This document shows positions 11,697-23,555 of a stretch of DNA of 64,000 nucleotides, piece after piece; within the stretch, counting starts at the first letter, position 1; each line of letters begins with the position of its first letter. The DNA is taken from positions 35,011,378-35,075,377 of the forward strand of contig NC_073746.1 in NCBI RefSeq assembly GCF_029784135.1. The letters run 5' to 3'. Under the pieces are notes generated by a model, which saw nothing but the letters and a program-made list of their open reading frames with translations, made no database searches and had not been told where the DNA came from. The position numbers and the translations under genes are program-made. This DNA comes from Toxorhynchites rutilus septentrionalis (taxonomy: Eukaryota > Arthropoda > Insecta > Diptera > Culicidae).

Positions 11697-12067
11697 CCTA
11701 CAACCGTTTAGAAGTTCTCGGATGAGAAATTTCGTAATTCCACAGTACAGTACATCACATTACGGCAATACTTTATTTGTGCCGGGCATTGCTCTTTGGA
11801 ATCTAACTCCAAATGACATTAAAAATAAAAATATTTTCAGTGTATTTCGGCGAGATTGTGTGGCTTGGTTCAGCAGGGGAAATCAGCAAAACTTTTGATT
11901 TTTTTTTTTTTTTTAGTTGTTAAGTTAAGATTAGTTAATAGATAATGTAGCTCTTTGATTATGAATTTTAATGGAAATGAAATAGAACCTGGTTGTGGTA
12001 AATTAAAAGGTTTCACCTTACTCTACAACAATTACAATAAATAAATAAATAAAAAAATAAAATATTT

Positions 12068-13140
12068 ATTTATATGGGACCCCCTCTTCATTCCAGAGAA
12101 GGGAGGGGTATCATACCATCATAGAAACATTTCTCGTACCCAAATGTAAATGCTTTACCTTCACATCCCAAATTTGGCTTGATTTGTTTGATTAGTTCTC
12201 GAATTATGAAGAAATTTTGTGCTTCATTCCTATGACAGCCCCCCTTCGAAAGGTGGGAGGTGTGTTGAACCACCTTAGAAATGTTTCTTGCCCCCTAAAA
12301 CATCCATATGCCAAATTTGGTTCAGTTTGCTTGATTAGTTCTTTCGTTATGCAGAAATGTATAATTCATAGAGGGGAGGAGTGTCTATTCACCATAGAAA
12401 CGTATCGTGTCCGCTAAAACATTCGCATGCCAAATTTGGCTCCATTTGCTTGGTTCGCTTTCGAATTATGCAGAAATTTGTCTTCCATTTGTGGTCCCCC
12501 CTTAGAGAGGGGGGTGGAGTGTCTAACCACCGTAAAAACATTTATTGCACACTAAAACCCCCACATGCCAAATTTCGTTTCATTTGCTTGTATTTGTGTT
12601 TCATTTGTATGTTTTCATTTGCCTGATTAATTCTCGGGTAATGCAGAAATTTGTGTTTCATTTTTATGGCAGCCCCCCCATAGAGGGGGGGGGGTGTAGT
12701 GTCAAAACACCATAAACACATTTATTGCAGCCTGAAAACTCCATATGCCTAATTTGGTTTCATTTGCCTGAATAATTCTCGGGTAATGCAGAAATTTGTG
12801 TTTCATTTTTATGGCAGCCCCCATAATAGAGGAGGGTAGAGTATCTAACCACCATAGAATCATGTATTGCCCCCTAAAATCTCCACATGGCAAATTTCGT
12901 TTCATTTGCTTGATTATTTCTCGAGTAATGTAGAAATTTGTGTTTCATTTGTATGCCAGCCCCCCCCTTAGAGAGGGGGTGGAGTGTCTAACCACCATAG
13001 AAACAATTATTTCACCCTAAAATCTCCATATGCCTAATTTGGTTTCATTTGCGTGATTAATTCTCGAGTAATGCAGAAGTTTGTGTTTCATTTGTATGGC
13101 AGCCCCCCCCTTAGAGAGGGAGGGAGGGGTCTCAAACTAT
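12068..13140 (-). repeat. Helitron minisatellite, copy A (~150-bp units with C/G hairpins)
   Basis: About seven tandem units. Each has an ACCACCATAGAAACATTTATTG-like block, a CATATGCCAAATTTGG block, a TTCTCGAGTAATGCAGAAAT block and a C-run/TTAGAG/G-run hairpin. Arrays of the same unit occur at 16560-17960, 46060-46800 and 63005-63880. Small frames through them read as similar peptides (for example HRNVSCPLKPPHAKFGSICL) because the unit is repeated, not because it is coding. Confidence 0.8.
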
Positions 13141-13260
13141 CACTATCTACTATCACCTATCATACCTAACTATCACCATACATACCAATTTTCATGTCGA
13201 TCGGTTCAGTAGTTTCCGAGTCCATAAGAATCAGATAGACAGATAGGCAGAAATCCATTT

Positions 13261-13291
13261 TTATATATTATATATAAATTATATATATTTA

Positions 13292-13383
<92 letters not shown>

Positions 13384-13485
13384 TTATATATATTTATATA
13401 TATTTATATATTTATATATATCAAATATTATAATATATATATATATGTATATATATATTTTATATATTCAAATATATAACTAAAC
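13261..13485. repeat. (TA)n microsatellite
   Basis: About 220 bp of nearly pure TA and TTTATA repeats directly abut the 5' end of Helitron A, whose own start is TATATA-rich. The array probably grew from that end. Confidence 0.9.
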
Positions 13486-13489
13486 GTGC

Positions 13490-16090
13490 GGTCCTTAATA
13501 TGGTAATGTAGAGTCAGTTTGAGGCAACAGAGTACGAAACAAAAAAAAATATAATTCTGTCAATGTTGAAATTCGAACATATTAGGATAAAGATAAAGGA
13601 TTTTTTTTCGTAAAATATGATCGCCTATCAACTCTTAAGATATTCTGAATAAATATTTTTTTCCATGTGAGAAAGGTGTTTTCTGACTTCAAGGGACGAA
13701 TCAAGAATTAAATTCTTCTTTTATATTCATAAAATGAAAAATATATGCATGAAAATCGAATAAAAAAATTTTTTTTGACTCGATTATAAACAGGATTCAA
13801 TTATATACAGTGAAAAGAAAACAGTGAAAACAAACTCTTGATTCAATGTGATTTTCATGAAGATAAATCGATTTGCAGTAACTAGCTGCATGAACACAAT
13901 CAAAATTGGATAAATCAACATCATTTACCTTAGCATAATCTGAAAAATAGAAGACGTTGCAAATTCTAATATGTACATCACAATAATAAAATACCATTCC
14001 ATTCCATTCTGGTATCCATTATGTGGTGTTACCATTTAGTGCACCAAATACGATACGACTCTTGTATCGCTAGCATTTGAAGAAAAAGTATGTGGCACAA
14101 TTTCATTTTTCTTCTCTTTTTAATAAAAACTGTACACATAATTATGGGCCGGAATTTCCTTTCACGTGCAATGAGGTTTGTGTAATGAAGTCATCGAATT
14201 AACGGACGGAACCAGCTTGGCTTACGGAAGGCTCCGCAACTATGCGGACGTTGGCAAATGTCCCTGATTAAGATCGACACCAATTGCAGCGAGTCTCATA
14301 CTTCAATTAGAGCAATGTCAATCAGTCAATCAGACGGACAGACAGACAGACTGGACGATGTGTCAATTGTGTGCAGTGGAAGACTCGTCGTACATGATTC
14401 GTTGACTCGGGCAATGGTTTTGCGCCCGATAGCGCAATGAATCACTGGAATTGCACGAGATTGCTGGTTCACTTTGAATTATTACGTAAATGATGGCTTC
14501 CGCGATATCAAAGTCTGAACACTTAGCGCTACTCAACAGCGCAATTACAACGATGTTTCAGTTATGTCCCCAGCATGATAGCATCGATGTCACGCGATAC
14601 ATTTTTTTATGAATCGCGTGAAATTTGTTGTGACGCGTGTTACTTGTACAATCAACGAAACTCGTTGCCATTCCAGATTCTAACCGGTGCTCTCCATGCA
14701 TAAATGATGATTGGGTCTGTTCATCATCGAATGTTTCATTTGGGTCGTAGCGCGGTGACAAAAATATACTTTCGTGGAGACTGAATGTTTACCACACAAA
14801 CATTGTACGATTGGAACCCATTGATTACTGGTTATCAACAACGCCTATTATATTGGAAATTGCTAACGCTGTTGTTGAGTTCATCACTTCGAATGATATG
14901 GACATTTGCTCACTTCGGTCGCACCAAATCTGAAAATCATCAACCGAAATTATCACGGCTCCTTTGAGCTTATGGTGATTCCCATCTCCATCTCCAAAAA
15001 CTCAACCATTGTGTTATTGATGCCATCCGATCTTTTGTAGTTTGATCCCCGGGAATGACAAAAGTTTTTTCGTTTCCACCATGTTTTACGGAATATAATC
15101 TGAGCTCGATTGGGAGCGGGGACGCAAACAATCGCTTCTAAAATCAGGCCTTTTCAAATCTGAATCACAAACTGCCGAAATAAGTAAAAGTACAGTAATT
15201 TTGTCCTATCCGGCGTCGATCGTTCTCGCGGAAAAACGAAAACTTCCCCCCAACGTTCCAACACATAGTGCTCGAGGATAATCCCCGGCAGGAAGGAAAA
15301 GAGGAGACAAAAAATTACCCAGATGGGAAAAGTAAAAAACTTGTCTTCTGTCGAATTGGTGGATCCGTAAAGCTTCGGGTTCGCTTTGATGATTGACTGA
15401 AAGTTTTTCCGTCCCGTCTCTGATTCCACAATGACGCAATGTTGACCATGTTGCTCTGAGTGATTAATCGGCGGAAAAGTTGCCCCCTGGGATCGGAAAA
15501 GTTTCTCTTTTGGTTGTTGGTCGATAATAATTTGAATCAAATAGTAGAGGAAAAAAAGTTCCCATATGTGGTCGGTCTTGTATTGGAATTGAGTTTTCAT
15601 GATTAGTGTTTTGAATTTTATCATTTTGGATTAGTGTGTATTTAGTTTTGTATCATTGTTTCTAGTATTCATAGACAAGTTTAACAGCAAATCAAAGCCA
15701 ATTAGATCAAAGTCAAAATAAATGATAACACACAAAATAAATATTACCTGAACATCGATTTTGATGTAAACTTGTCCAATCTTTTAGAAGTTAAGTATAC
15801 CATGCGTGTGAATAAGAAACCTTAAATATTAAAAATACTATATTAGTATATTGTTCTTTGATGGATCGAAATATTTTAATAGAATCTACTAAGGCAATCT
15901 ACTAACACCTCGTAGAGCTCGTGTTCCCAATTGAGCAGGCCACCCTTTTTCTGGCCAGTCTTGCTCGGTGTGTTGCGGACACAACAATGCATACCAAATT
16001 GCGGTAGTAATTTGAATACTAAATCATAAATGACATTACATTTTCATCAAATAAAGCTGTTCTGCACCAATTTAGGTCACAATTTATATA
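13490..16090. other. Mostly unique DNA, no recognised gene
   Basis: No transposon ends or similarity to other parts of the window were noticed. A 156-codon minus frame at 15154-15624 is listed separately. A run of GACA repeats lies at 14334-14350. Confidence 0.5.
15154..15624 (-). CDS. Unrecognised 156-codon open frame
   Basis: The longest open frame outside repeats. It begins MIKFKTLIMKTQFQYK, has two hydrophobic stretches (about residues 22-36 and 103-120, the second IWVIFCLLFSFLPGIIL) and no motif I can name. An overlapping 77-codon frame (15206-15439) shares the DNA, and composition does not separate it from chance in AT-rich sequence. No promoter or splice context is evident. I judge it more likely spurious than real. 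Confidence 0.12.
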   Translation of the reverse strand: MIKFKTLIMKTQFQYKTDHIWELFFLYYLIQIIIDQQPKEKLFRSQGATFPPINHSEQHGQHCVIVESETGRKNFQSIIKANPKLYGSTNSTEDKFFTFPIWVIFCLLFSFLPGIILEHYVLERWGEVFVFPRERSTPDRTKLLYFYLFRQFVIQI

Positions 16091-16093
16091 TTT

Positions 16094-16480
16094 TACTAAC
16101 TGACCCGGCAAACTTCTTCGCGCCCGAAATTTATTTTTCGTTATTACATTCACGTTTTCTTACTGAGAGCAAGTTCATGGGTCCAATCGCAGAACTGTTC
16201 ATTGATTGATTTTCTAATCTACCCTTTAAAATTACCTTTTACTATAAAATTCCTAGTACTTCTTCCAAAACTCGTCATTGTAATATCAGATCATTTTCAG
16301 ACACAATTCTCGTTCAAAATTGTTCCTCCACTTGCAAATAACATGTTTCTCCGTTACATGGAATAAATGTTTGATACAGAAAATATGATAGACTAAAGAC
16401 AGCCCTAAATCGGACATTTCCTCTCTCGAGTTTTGCTCTTATCAACACATTCGGTGATCCATTTTTATTTATATAAATAG
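16094..16480 (-). mobile_element. Short Helitron-like unit B (about 387 bp)
   Basis: On the minus strand it starts TCTATTTATATAAATAAAAA (16480 side), continues with an ATGTGTTGATAAG-like block shared with copy C (24074 on), and ends GTTTGCCGGGTCAGTTAGT (16094 side). Interior matches copies A, D and H (the 'CATGGGTCCAATCGCAGAA' block on the plus strand). The last four bases are TTAG rather than CTAG. It abuts the minisatellite array, so it may be one complete small element or the 3' module of a larger one. Confidence 0.6.
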
Positions 16481-16559
16481 AAGATGATATGGGAGTGCGT
16501 TTTTCTACATTACAAAATTCAATTGTCATGTTTGGTTGAAATATGTGTATTATTTTTAC

Positions 16560-17963
16560 GGGACCCCCTCTCCGTTTCTGAGGAGGGAGGGGTGTCATAC
16601 CATCATAAAAACATAGAAACATTTCAAAGACCTTCACATGCCAAATTTAGCTCCATTTGTTTGATTATTTTTCGAGTTATGCAGAAATTTGTGTTTCAAT
16701 TGTATGGTAGCCTCCCCTTAGAGAGGAGGGAGGAGAATCGAACCACCATAGAAACGTTTATCGATCCCTAAAACCTCTATATACTAAGTTTAATTCCATT
16801 TGTTTGATTAGTTCTCGAGTTGTTCAGCACCTTCATCTCCCCCTCTTTAGAAAAGAAGAAAGGAGGGCAAACACCATAAAAACATTTATTGCTCCCTAAA
16901 ACCTCCATATGCCAAATTTGGTTCCATTTGCTCGACTAATTCTCGAGTTATGTAGAAATTTATGTTTCATTTCTATGGCAGCCCCCGCTTAGTGAGGTGG
17001 GAGGAGTGCTGAACCACCTAAAAAATGTTTCTTGCCCCCTAAAACCTCCACATGCCAAATTTGGTTCCGTTTGTTTTATTAGTTCTAGAGTTTTGCAGAA
17101 ATGTATGCTTCATTTGTAAGGCAGCCCCTCCCCCTCAGAGAGAGGGGAGGAGTGTCTATTTACCATAGAAACGTTCCGTGCCCCCTAGAGTCTTCACATG
17201 CCAAATTCGGCTCCATTCGCTCGATTAGTTTTCGAGTTATGCAGAAATCTTTGTTTCAGCTGTATAGCAGCCCCCCTTTGGAGAGGGGGGAGGAGTGTCG
17301 AACTACCATAGAAACGTTAATCGATCCCTAAAACCTTTATATGCTAAGTTTGATTAGTTCTAGAGTTGTTCAGCAACCTCCCCTCCCCTCTCTTTAGAGA
17401 GAGGAAAGGAGTGTCAAACCACCATACGAACATTTATTGCCACCTAAACTTCCACATGCCGAATTTGGTTTTCGGTTCCGTTTGCTTGATTAGTTCTTGA
17501 ATTATGCAGAAATGTATGCTTCATTTGTATGACGGCACCCCACCCCCCCTCTCCCCTAAAAGCCAGGGGGGGAGTGTCTATTCACCATAGTTTCGTGTCC
17601 CTTAAAACCTTCGCCTGCCAAATTTGGCTCCATTTGCTTGATTAGTTTGGAGTTATGTAGAAATTTGTCTTTCATTTGCATGGCAGCTCCCCCTTAGAGA
17701 AGGGGTGGAGTGTCTAGCCACTGTAAAAACATTTATTGCACCCTAAAACCTCCACATACCAAATTTGGTTCATTTGCTTAATTAATTCTCGAGTTATGCA
17801 GAAATTTGTGTTTCATTTGTATGACAGCCCTCCCTTAGAGAGGCGGGGGAGTGTCTAACCACCATAAAAACATTTATTGCACTCTAAAACCTCCATATGC
17901 CTAATTTGTTTTCATTTGCTTGATTGATTCTCGAGTAATGTAGAAATTTGTGTTTCATTTGTG
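16560..17963 (-). repeat. Helitron minisatellite, copy B
   Basis: About nine diverged units of ~150 bp, the same unit as in copy A, each with a C-run/TTAGAGAG/G-run hairpin. The array ends abruptly where the 8-mer satellite starts; the normal Helitron 5' end (GACA repeats, TATATAAAAATGG) is missing here, so the satellite has replaced it. Confidence 0.8.
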
Positions 17964-18355
17964 TGTTTTATCGTTTTATCGTTTTATAGTTTTATAGTTT
18001 TATCGTTTTATCGTTTTATCGTTTTATCGTTTTATCGTTTTATCGTTTTATCGTTTTATCGTTTTATCGTTTTATCGTTTTATCGTTTTATCGTTTTATC
18101 GTTTTATCGTTTTATCGTTTTATCGTTTTATCGTTTTATCGTTTTATCGTTTTATCGTTTTATCGTTTTATCGTTTTATCGTTTTATCGTTTTATCGTTT
18201 TATCGTTTTATCGTTTTATCGTTTTATCGTTTTATCGTTTTGTCGTTTTATCGTTTTATCGTTTTATCGTTTTATCGTTTTATCGTTTTATCGTTTTATC
18301 GTTTTATCGTTTTGTCGTTTTATCGTTTTATCGTTTTATCGTTTTATCGTTTTAT
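17964..18355. repeat. 8-bp satellite (TTTTATCG)n, about 48 copies
   Basis: Near-perfect 8-mer tandem array of about 390 bp with only a few variant units (two TTTTATAG near the start, TTTTGTCG near 18240 and 18312). Because 8 is not a multiple of 3 it is open as a repeating FYRFIVLS peptide in a 185-codon frame, which is an artefact. High homogeneity implies recent slippage or unequal exchange. Confidence 0.9.
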
Positions 18356-20700
18356 AATAAGGTTCAATCAGTTCACTGCGGTCAGTTTTGTCTCTTTGAA
18401 TGAAAGGGTCTCACCATTGAAGGTTTGTAACTTGTTATTCGAACGGTTTTCTATAGGATCAGCGTATAGATGTTCTTTGTTGGGTTCAGAAGCAAACGAT
18501 TCGTTTTTATGTTACTGAAACTGAATGGCTGTGACAGAGCTTGGAAATATTGAGCTTGTTAAGCAACATTGAAAATATAGTTTTATCAGTGCAACGCGTT
18601 TATTTTGCTTGTCGATGCTACTGTCATTCATTCGACGGCAAACAAATTTACAACTGTGTTCATTCATATTCATTCTGTGCTCTCTGAGCTTTCCTTAAAG
18701 CTCGAGTCTTGAGAATTCATTCACATTTATTCATTGCCATTGAATTGTCAGGAATGTTGTGACTGTTCCTTTTCAATATCCCGATATGTGTGTGATTTTC
18801 TCATTGAGTCAGTGCCTTGTTTATTCAGTTGTTTTTAAAGTTACTCCGAAAGGGCAACGCAAATCGGTGGCGCAAGCGGAAATGCTAACAAAAGAACAAG
18901 ATCTGCATGCACACTCACAGTTAAGGATTGCTTAGGCTTGGACGGCGAGGGGGCATTCTGCAGAATCGATCCAAGCAGCGAATGCAAACTGTGTCAGCCA
19001 AAGCTATCCTATAGCATAGTTTGATCCGTTTGCAAAAGGAAGCTCGAAATATTCCCATTGCGGTCGTGTCTTGGACACCACCATTTTATGTTCGTGTGTT
19101 CAGAATTAAAAAAAAATTAAATGTTTGGAATTTGAGTCTAGACGGTATTTTTTACATCGGAATTCTTCTTTCGAAGCATTTCTGACAATTATTGTCACTA
19201 TTATGAGCATTCTGTACTTTCTTATCTTCCTCAACGAATTTCTCCGTTTCGTCAGTGTCCGAGAACGTTGCTGATAGTGAATGAACTGGTATGTTAATGT
19301 CAATGAATGACAAAACTCACATTCCGTGAACGCAGAACAGAACGAAAAACAGAATGAAAAAAAAACTGGATGAACCAACTGTGAGTGGCTTGCTGTGATT
19401 GTGAGGTTTGGCGTTGTTTCATTTTCGGTATCCCGAATGCAATGGTAAAATGATCGAATGTGGCCGGAAATTCAGCTGAAAAGATTGATGTGATACAGAT
19501 ATTTTCAAGCACTGGGCTGTGATCCGGTACATCTCCAGCCGTTGATGACAGTGCCAAATGCCTTAACAAATTCAGTTTCATTGAATATTCATGAAATGTT
19601 TCTACTATTTTCATGTAGAAATTTTATGTTTGTGAGCTCCAGCTAAAACCTCGTTCTATATTTGGAAAGCTGTATCCCTCTGTCGATACCCACTTATATC
19701 CACTTATTTCCGAGCGTATGCTGCTGCATATATGAAAACACTCAAATTACAGCTCACGTGACGGCGCTTTTGTTCACATCCATTCCATATCAGGAGAAAA
19801 CATTAGAGCTCTCGGTGTAATGACGATCGCGTGTGAGCAAAGTAGAAACAAACCATGTACAAACTATGTTATGACTCGTCCTGCACTGCCACGAAGGAAA
19901 ACTGCTCCCTAGAGCAGTAACACGCATTTATCGAATTTGTTTCGCTTGTTTATTACATCCACTCTAATAACTTTATTACGATAACATCATTTCATATGCC
20001 GACAGTTTATGGAAGCCTTACCACGCATTTTTCTCGAACTCTACGAGGATGAGACCAAAGGAAAGTGCACTCAAACTAAGCTCTTCTAAGTTTCGGTTAA
20101 GTTAAATTTTATTTCATGCTAAAATGCATTAAAACTCTTCCCTGAACCATTAATGTACACCGAATAAACATCCATTTATTATATTATACCGAAGCCAAAG
20201 AATGTACTCTTCGGCGAGAAGAAATTTACCACGGAGGAAAAAAACAACTTTTATTGTTCTAATTAACCCGTCAACGGTGCTTTTGAGCGTAACTCGCTGA
20301 AATTCGTCGACGAAAGTTTTCCCGGCGTCGTTTCGTTCCGTGCTCCGTGAAATGCAATGCTCGTGCAATACAGAAAACAGGCCACGGAAAGTTGGTTCAG
20401 AAGCAGCTGCTGCACGCCTTTTCGGTGGCAATTAAAATTCACTTTTCATCAGCGAGTTTGGAAATTACATTTAAAATACTTCGTTTTTTTTGTTGGCACT
20501 TCAATGGAAAAAACGGTTCAGTTTTTAATGAGTGAGGGAATTATTGTTATATGAAAATTTCCTTTTGCTTGCTCGCTTCTTGTACCATCGCGTATAGTGG
20601 TTTTGGGAGCAAGTTGTTTTTTTTTTGTCAAATGGATTGGCTTCATTGATTTGGACATTTGATTTGTAGTGAATTGGTCTTTCTTGCGGATTAATGTTTG
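18356..20700. other. Unique DNA, no recognised gene
   Basis: No repeat ends noticed apart from a GCGGTCGTGTCTTGGACACCA block at 19060-19081, which resembles the outer TIR of the GACGTAG element M3 (21852-21875) and may be a solo relic. A 93-codon minus frame at 20150-20431 starts MPPKRRAAAASEPTFRG but matches nothing I know. Several overlapping 60-codon frames near 20.5-20.7 kb look like chance. Confidence 0.45.
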
Positions 20701-20719
20701 CATGCATGCAGCATGCAGT

Positions 20720-20995
20720 TCAAGCTTCAGCCACTTGATTGCGATGAAATTTTTGAAGAAAATTTAACTCTACGACTGGCGACTTCATTTCCAAAACATC
20801 AACCAAAATATGAGGAATATTTAATTCATGGGCAAGCTCTCTCAAACTTAAATGACGATTCCCGAACACCATTCCTTTTACTTTGTAGATGTTTTCAATA
20901 GTTGATGTTTTCATCGTCCTTGACGTGGCAAATCGTTCATCTTTTCTCGGCCGTTTTTGAATGTCTTACACTCCCGTGTTTTCGACATATGTATT
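20720..20995 (-). pseudogene. mariner transposase N-terminal fragment
   Basis: Minus-strand frames give FKNGREKMNDLPRQGR, a stop, then TSTIENIYKVKGMVFGNRHL, SLRELAHELNIPHILVDVL and EMKSPVVELNFLQKFHRN. This is the usual order of the mariner DNA-binding region: 'FKxGRE', the linker, the second helix-turn-helix (RxLSxRELAxELNI) and the LGMKRV/LLxxxQKxHR segment. The catalytic DD34D core is absent. No TIRs were found. A dead fragment; the C-terminal fragment at 54905-55200 may belong to a related element. Confidence 0.7.
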
Positions 20996-21536
20996 CGAAA
21001 TGTATTCTGTAACATTTTCAATGATTCAGCTCAAGAATTTTTGTTATCAAGTATTATCTATATCAAAAATCGCCGAGCGAAAAAAAAATCATTTATCCTC
21101 AATGACTCAATGACAAACACCAAGACCACTTACAATAGTGCTAACCTAAAAAACATGAAAAATGTTCAGCGAGAATATTTCAAATTTTGAGGAAACTTAA
21201 TAATTAACTCTTTAGTAGGCTTTTTTGGTTGACCTCAAACGTAGTTTTATTATAACTTTATTGTAATAAACAGATTTAAGTATTTTCACATTAAATCTAA
21301 ACCACAGCTTTTGGTTTTGGGTGAACGCTGTCTAGAGTGAAACTAAAAAAAAAAATTATTTCTACATAATGCAACATGCTTTTTCCCTTTTTTTTATAGA
21401 GGCTTTGAACTTAAACTTTCTCAACGTGAACCAAGCATCAAACGTATACTTTAGTCCCTTGTTCTATTCAACAAAGGGATTTTTCATTTTACTGAATTAT
21501 TGCACAGAGATATTTACAAATAAACTCTCAGCTTTA

Positions 21537-21605
21537 ATATACAGCTATCCCATGCCAAACCGATATAGTGGTTCTAAGATTTTCGTGATAGGTAGTAGTT
21601 AGGTT
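21537..21605. repeat. Dispersed repeat, 'CCAAACCGATATAGTGG' block
   Basis: ATACAGC.AT.CCATG.CAAACCGATATAGTGG and the following AGATTTTCGTGA recur at 50473-50540 in the same orientation with few differences. Probably the end of a transposon family that I cannot name. Confidence 0.55.
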
Positions 21606-21851
21606 CCCTAACGCAAAGTATTTTTTTTTTTCATTAGGGTGCTCATTTCCATTTTAGGGTGGTCTGAAAAAATTCAATTGTTTCCCCGTTTTTCCCAAAA
21701 ATGTTTTTTTTTCAAAAACTCATAACTTTTTGAGCCACTGAACCCATTCAGATTATCGACATATCGAATTGAAAACAATTCCTTTGGATAAAATAATTGA
21801 GATTATTCAAAAAGAATAAGTGGACATTACTAAAGAAAAAAATTGTAAGGC

Positions 21852-23555
21852 GTTGTATCTAGGACACGACCGCATATTTTCGACGTAGAACTACGCAACT
21901 ATATTGTGCAATCCACTTGTTTACCACCTCGAATATTATTTTAGAATGCATCGAAATGTTTGTAATAGATTAAGTTCTTCGTTACTAATAAATTCGATGA
22001 ACATCCTTTTACGTTTGATGTGATGCCTAGGACTGCCAAAATGTGTGAACGGAAGAATTGTCAAAAGATCATTGTATTTTACATTTCCCTCTGAAAATAT
22101 TGCACATCTCATGTATACGTAGTTCTCGAACCGCGAAAGTTCGTTCACCTCTAGTATCTGAAATGATTTTCCCAGGCTTCTCAGTTTAAAAATACGTTTT
22201 AGGGTTTTAGAGTACAAAAGTACCGAACACCAAAAAATACCCCCGACATGCATATATTTGCAAAGTGGATTTCCCCAGCCACGTTAATTTAGAAGTCTGT
22301 GTTAGGGAAACACAGCTCGGTGGGAACAAAAAATACCCCTGACTTGCATGTATATTTGCAGAGTGGATTTCCACAGGTACATCGGTTTTGAAGTCTGTGT
22401 TGGGGAAACCGTAAGTCGGGCAGTTGGGGCGTTTAAATAACGCTTGACATTTTATAGTTATTCAATTGTTCATCTCAAGAAAAATGATATTTTATTGATT
22501 GTGATGAAAGATTTCTTATCAATTGATCATCTTTCCTATCAATTGATCATCTTTCCGAGAAATGTTCGAGTTATAAGCATTCGAAATACGAGTAGGGTTA
22601 GCACACAAATCGGAAGAACAAATGTATGGGAGAAAAAGGAAGTTCTTCCAGTTTTCATGAATTTAAACCGCTCAGAGATTAGCGAGTTGTAATGAGGAAC
22701 ATAGAGGAACTGGTACAAATTCGGTACCCCGTTTTGTTATTTTGGCCAATGCTCGGAATTTCTTCATATTACGTCAGCTTATTAAGGAATCTATTGCGGA
22801 CATTTCCCCACAAACCGATTTCAAAACTCTCGATTTGGCTCGGAGCTTTGAGCATAGAAGTGAAACAACTTAAATTCGAGTACCCGAGATGCCTGGGTAG
22901 CACACTATCTTACGTAAATTAACTCAACTTTGACGAAAAAGCATGCAATTTTACAACACAAAGAGAAATCGGTGCAGGCGGAATGGGCCCATAGAATCAT
23001 CAACACTATGTTTACATTGGGGTGCCAAATTACCCGCATACCGAATTTACACTTTGGAATGAAATCTATGAAATTTGTGATTAAAATTTCGATACACTTA
23101 CTCGAATTCGTTGAAGAACATCGATTTCTTGATCCAAATCAGCTTTAATATTTAAAATCGACTCACTATTCGATTTTTAGTGATTTTTCAAAAGACGCAC
23201 ATGAAAAAATTTCGAGAAAACAACAAAACTTGAAATTGTTTTTAAAAAACACATATATTTTGGGTTTTTGCCATCTGACGTTTGTTACTACATTACTAGA
23301 ACACTTTTTTTTTATTCACCACCAGAGTGCGCTCATTACCGCCGGAGATCCGGGTGGGTACCAAATTACCCACGAGGTACCGAATTTGTACCAGTTCGTC
23401 TATCAAACAAATCTTAGAGAATTTCCGATTCGATTGGTATGCAAATCTTGAGAATTCGTTCACAGTGAAAATAGTTATTAACGTTAACTTTATTTCATCA
23501 AAACGTGACCTGTTTTCCGATTCAGCACCCTTCCTGAAAGACGTAGTTCTACGTC
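21852..23555 (-). mobile_element. GACGTAG-family element, copy M3
   Basis: The left end has the outer block GTTGTATCTAGGACACGACC (21852 on), then GACGTAGAACTACGC (21882-21896). The right end is GACGTAGTTCTACGTC (23540-23555). The interior is the reverse complement of M10 (44992-47404): same ATTCTAAAATAATATT, CCTAGGCAT and GTTGGGGAAACCGTAA blocks. A separate TIR element (22707-23397) interrupts it. No transposase. Confidence 0.7.
22707..23397. mobile_element. Nested TIR element inside M3 (691 bp)
   Basis: A perfect 22-bp inverted repeat starts GAACTGGTACAAATTCGG at 22707-22728 and is mirrored at 23376-23397. Comparison with the uninterrupted relative near 45.1-45.2 kb shows that M3 sequence is continuous up to about 22692 and resumes at about 23402, so this block is an insertion. 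The interior contains a second, similar inner copy of the end motif (ACCAAATTACCC at about 23360; CAAATTACCCGCATACCG at 23026). No transposase is visible; superfamily unassigned. Confidence 0.7.

Larger units (their letters stand above)
7389..12060 (+). mobile_element. Near full-length CR1-group non-LTR retrotransposon
   Basis: This 4.67-kb LINE carries ORF1, an endonuclease/RT ORF2 and a 3' end of ATAA-type simple repeats (12030-12060), as in CR1-like elements. Boundaries come from splitting Helitron A. AATATTT occurs at 7382-7388 and again at 12061-12067, a likely 7-bp target duplication, and the flanks join to match the empty site in copies B, D and E. ORF1 is open, but ORF2 has two frameshifts and a stop, so the copy cannot move by itself. 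It is the youngest large insertion visible. Confidence 0.85.
6791..13275 (-). mobile_element. Helitron-like element A, split by a CR1-group LINE
   Basis: Read on the minus strand it ends in ...GCCGGGTCAGCTAG (6791 side). It begins near 13275 with TATATAAAAATGGATTTCTG followed by GACA-like repeats. No TIR and no transposase are visible. The two halves are collinear with the uninterrupted copy D (45949-47346): the part before 7389 matches its 3' portion and 12061-13275 matches its 5' portion. TC...CTAG termini and lack of TIR are Helitron hallmarks; no Rep/helicase ORF is present, so it is non-autonomous. Confidence 0.6.

Noticed and set aside
12068..13140. CRISPR-like regular repeats
   Set aside because: Units are ~150 bp, contiguous and diverged with no unique spacers, and recur in four Helitron-like copies of a eukaryotic genome.
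16314..16637. 107-codon minus frame with YINKNGSPNVLIRAKL
   Set aside because: It is the Helitron 5' block read in frame; the same peptide-like text at 24004-24198 comes from another Helitron copy.
17961..18518. 185-codon open frame of FYRFIVLS repeats
   Set aside because: Product of an 8-bp satellite, open only because the unit lacks stops in this frame.
20150..20431. 93-codon minus frame starting MPPKRRAAAASEP, considered as a histone or ribosomal fragment
   Set aside because: Beyond the basic start no residues fit any histone or other family I can name.
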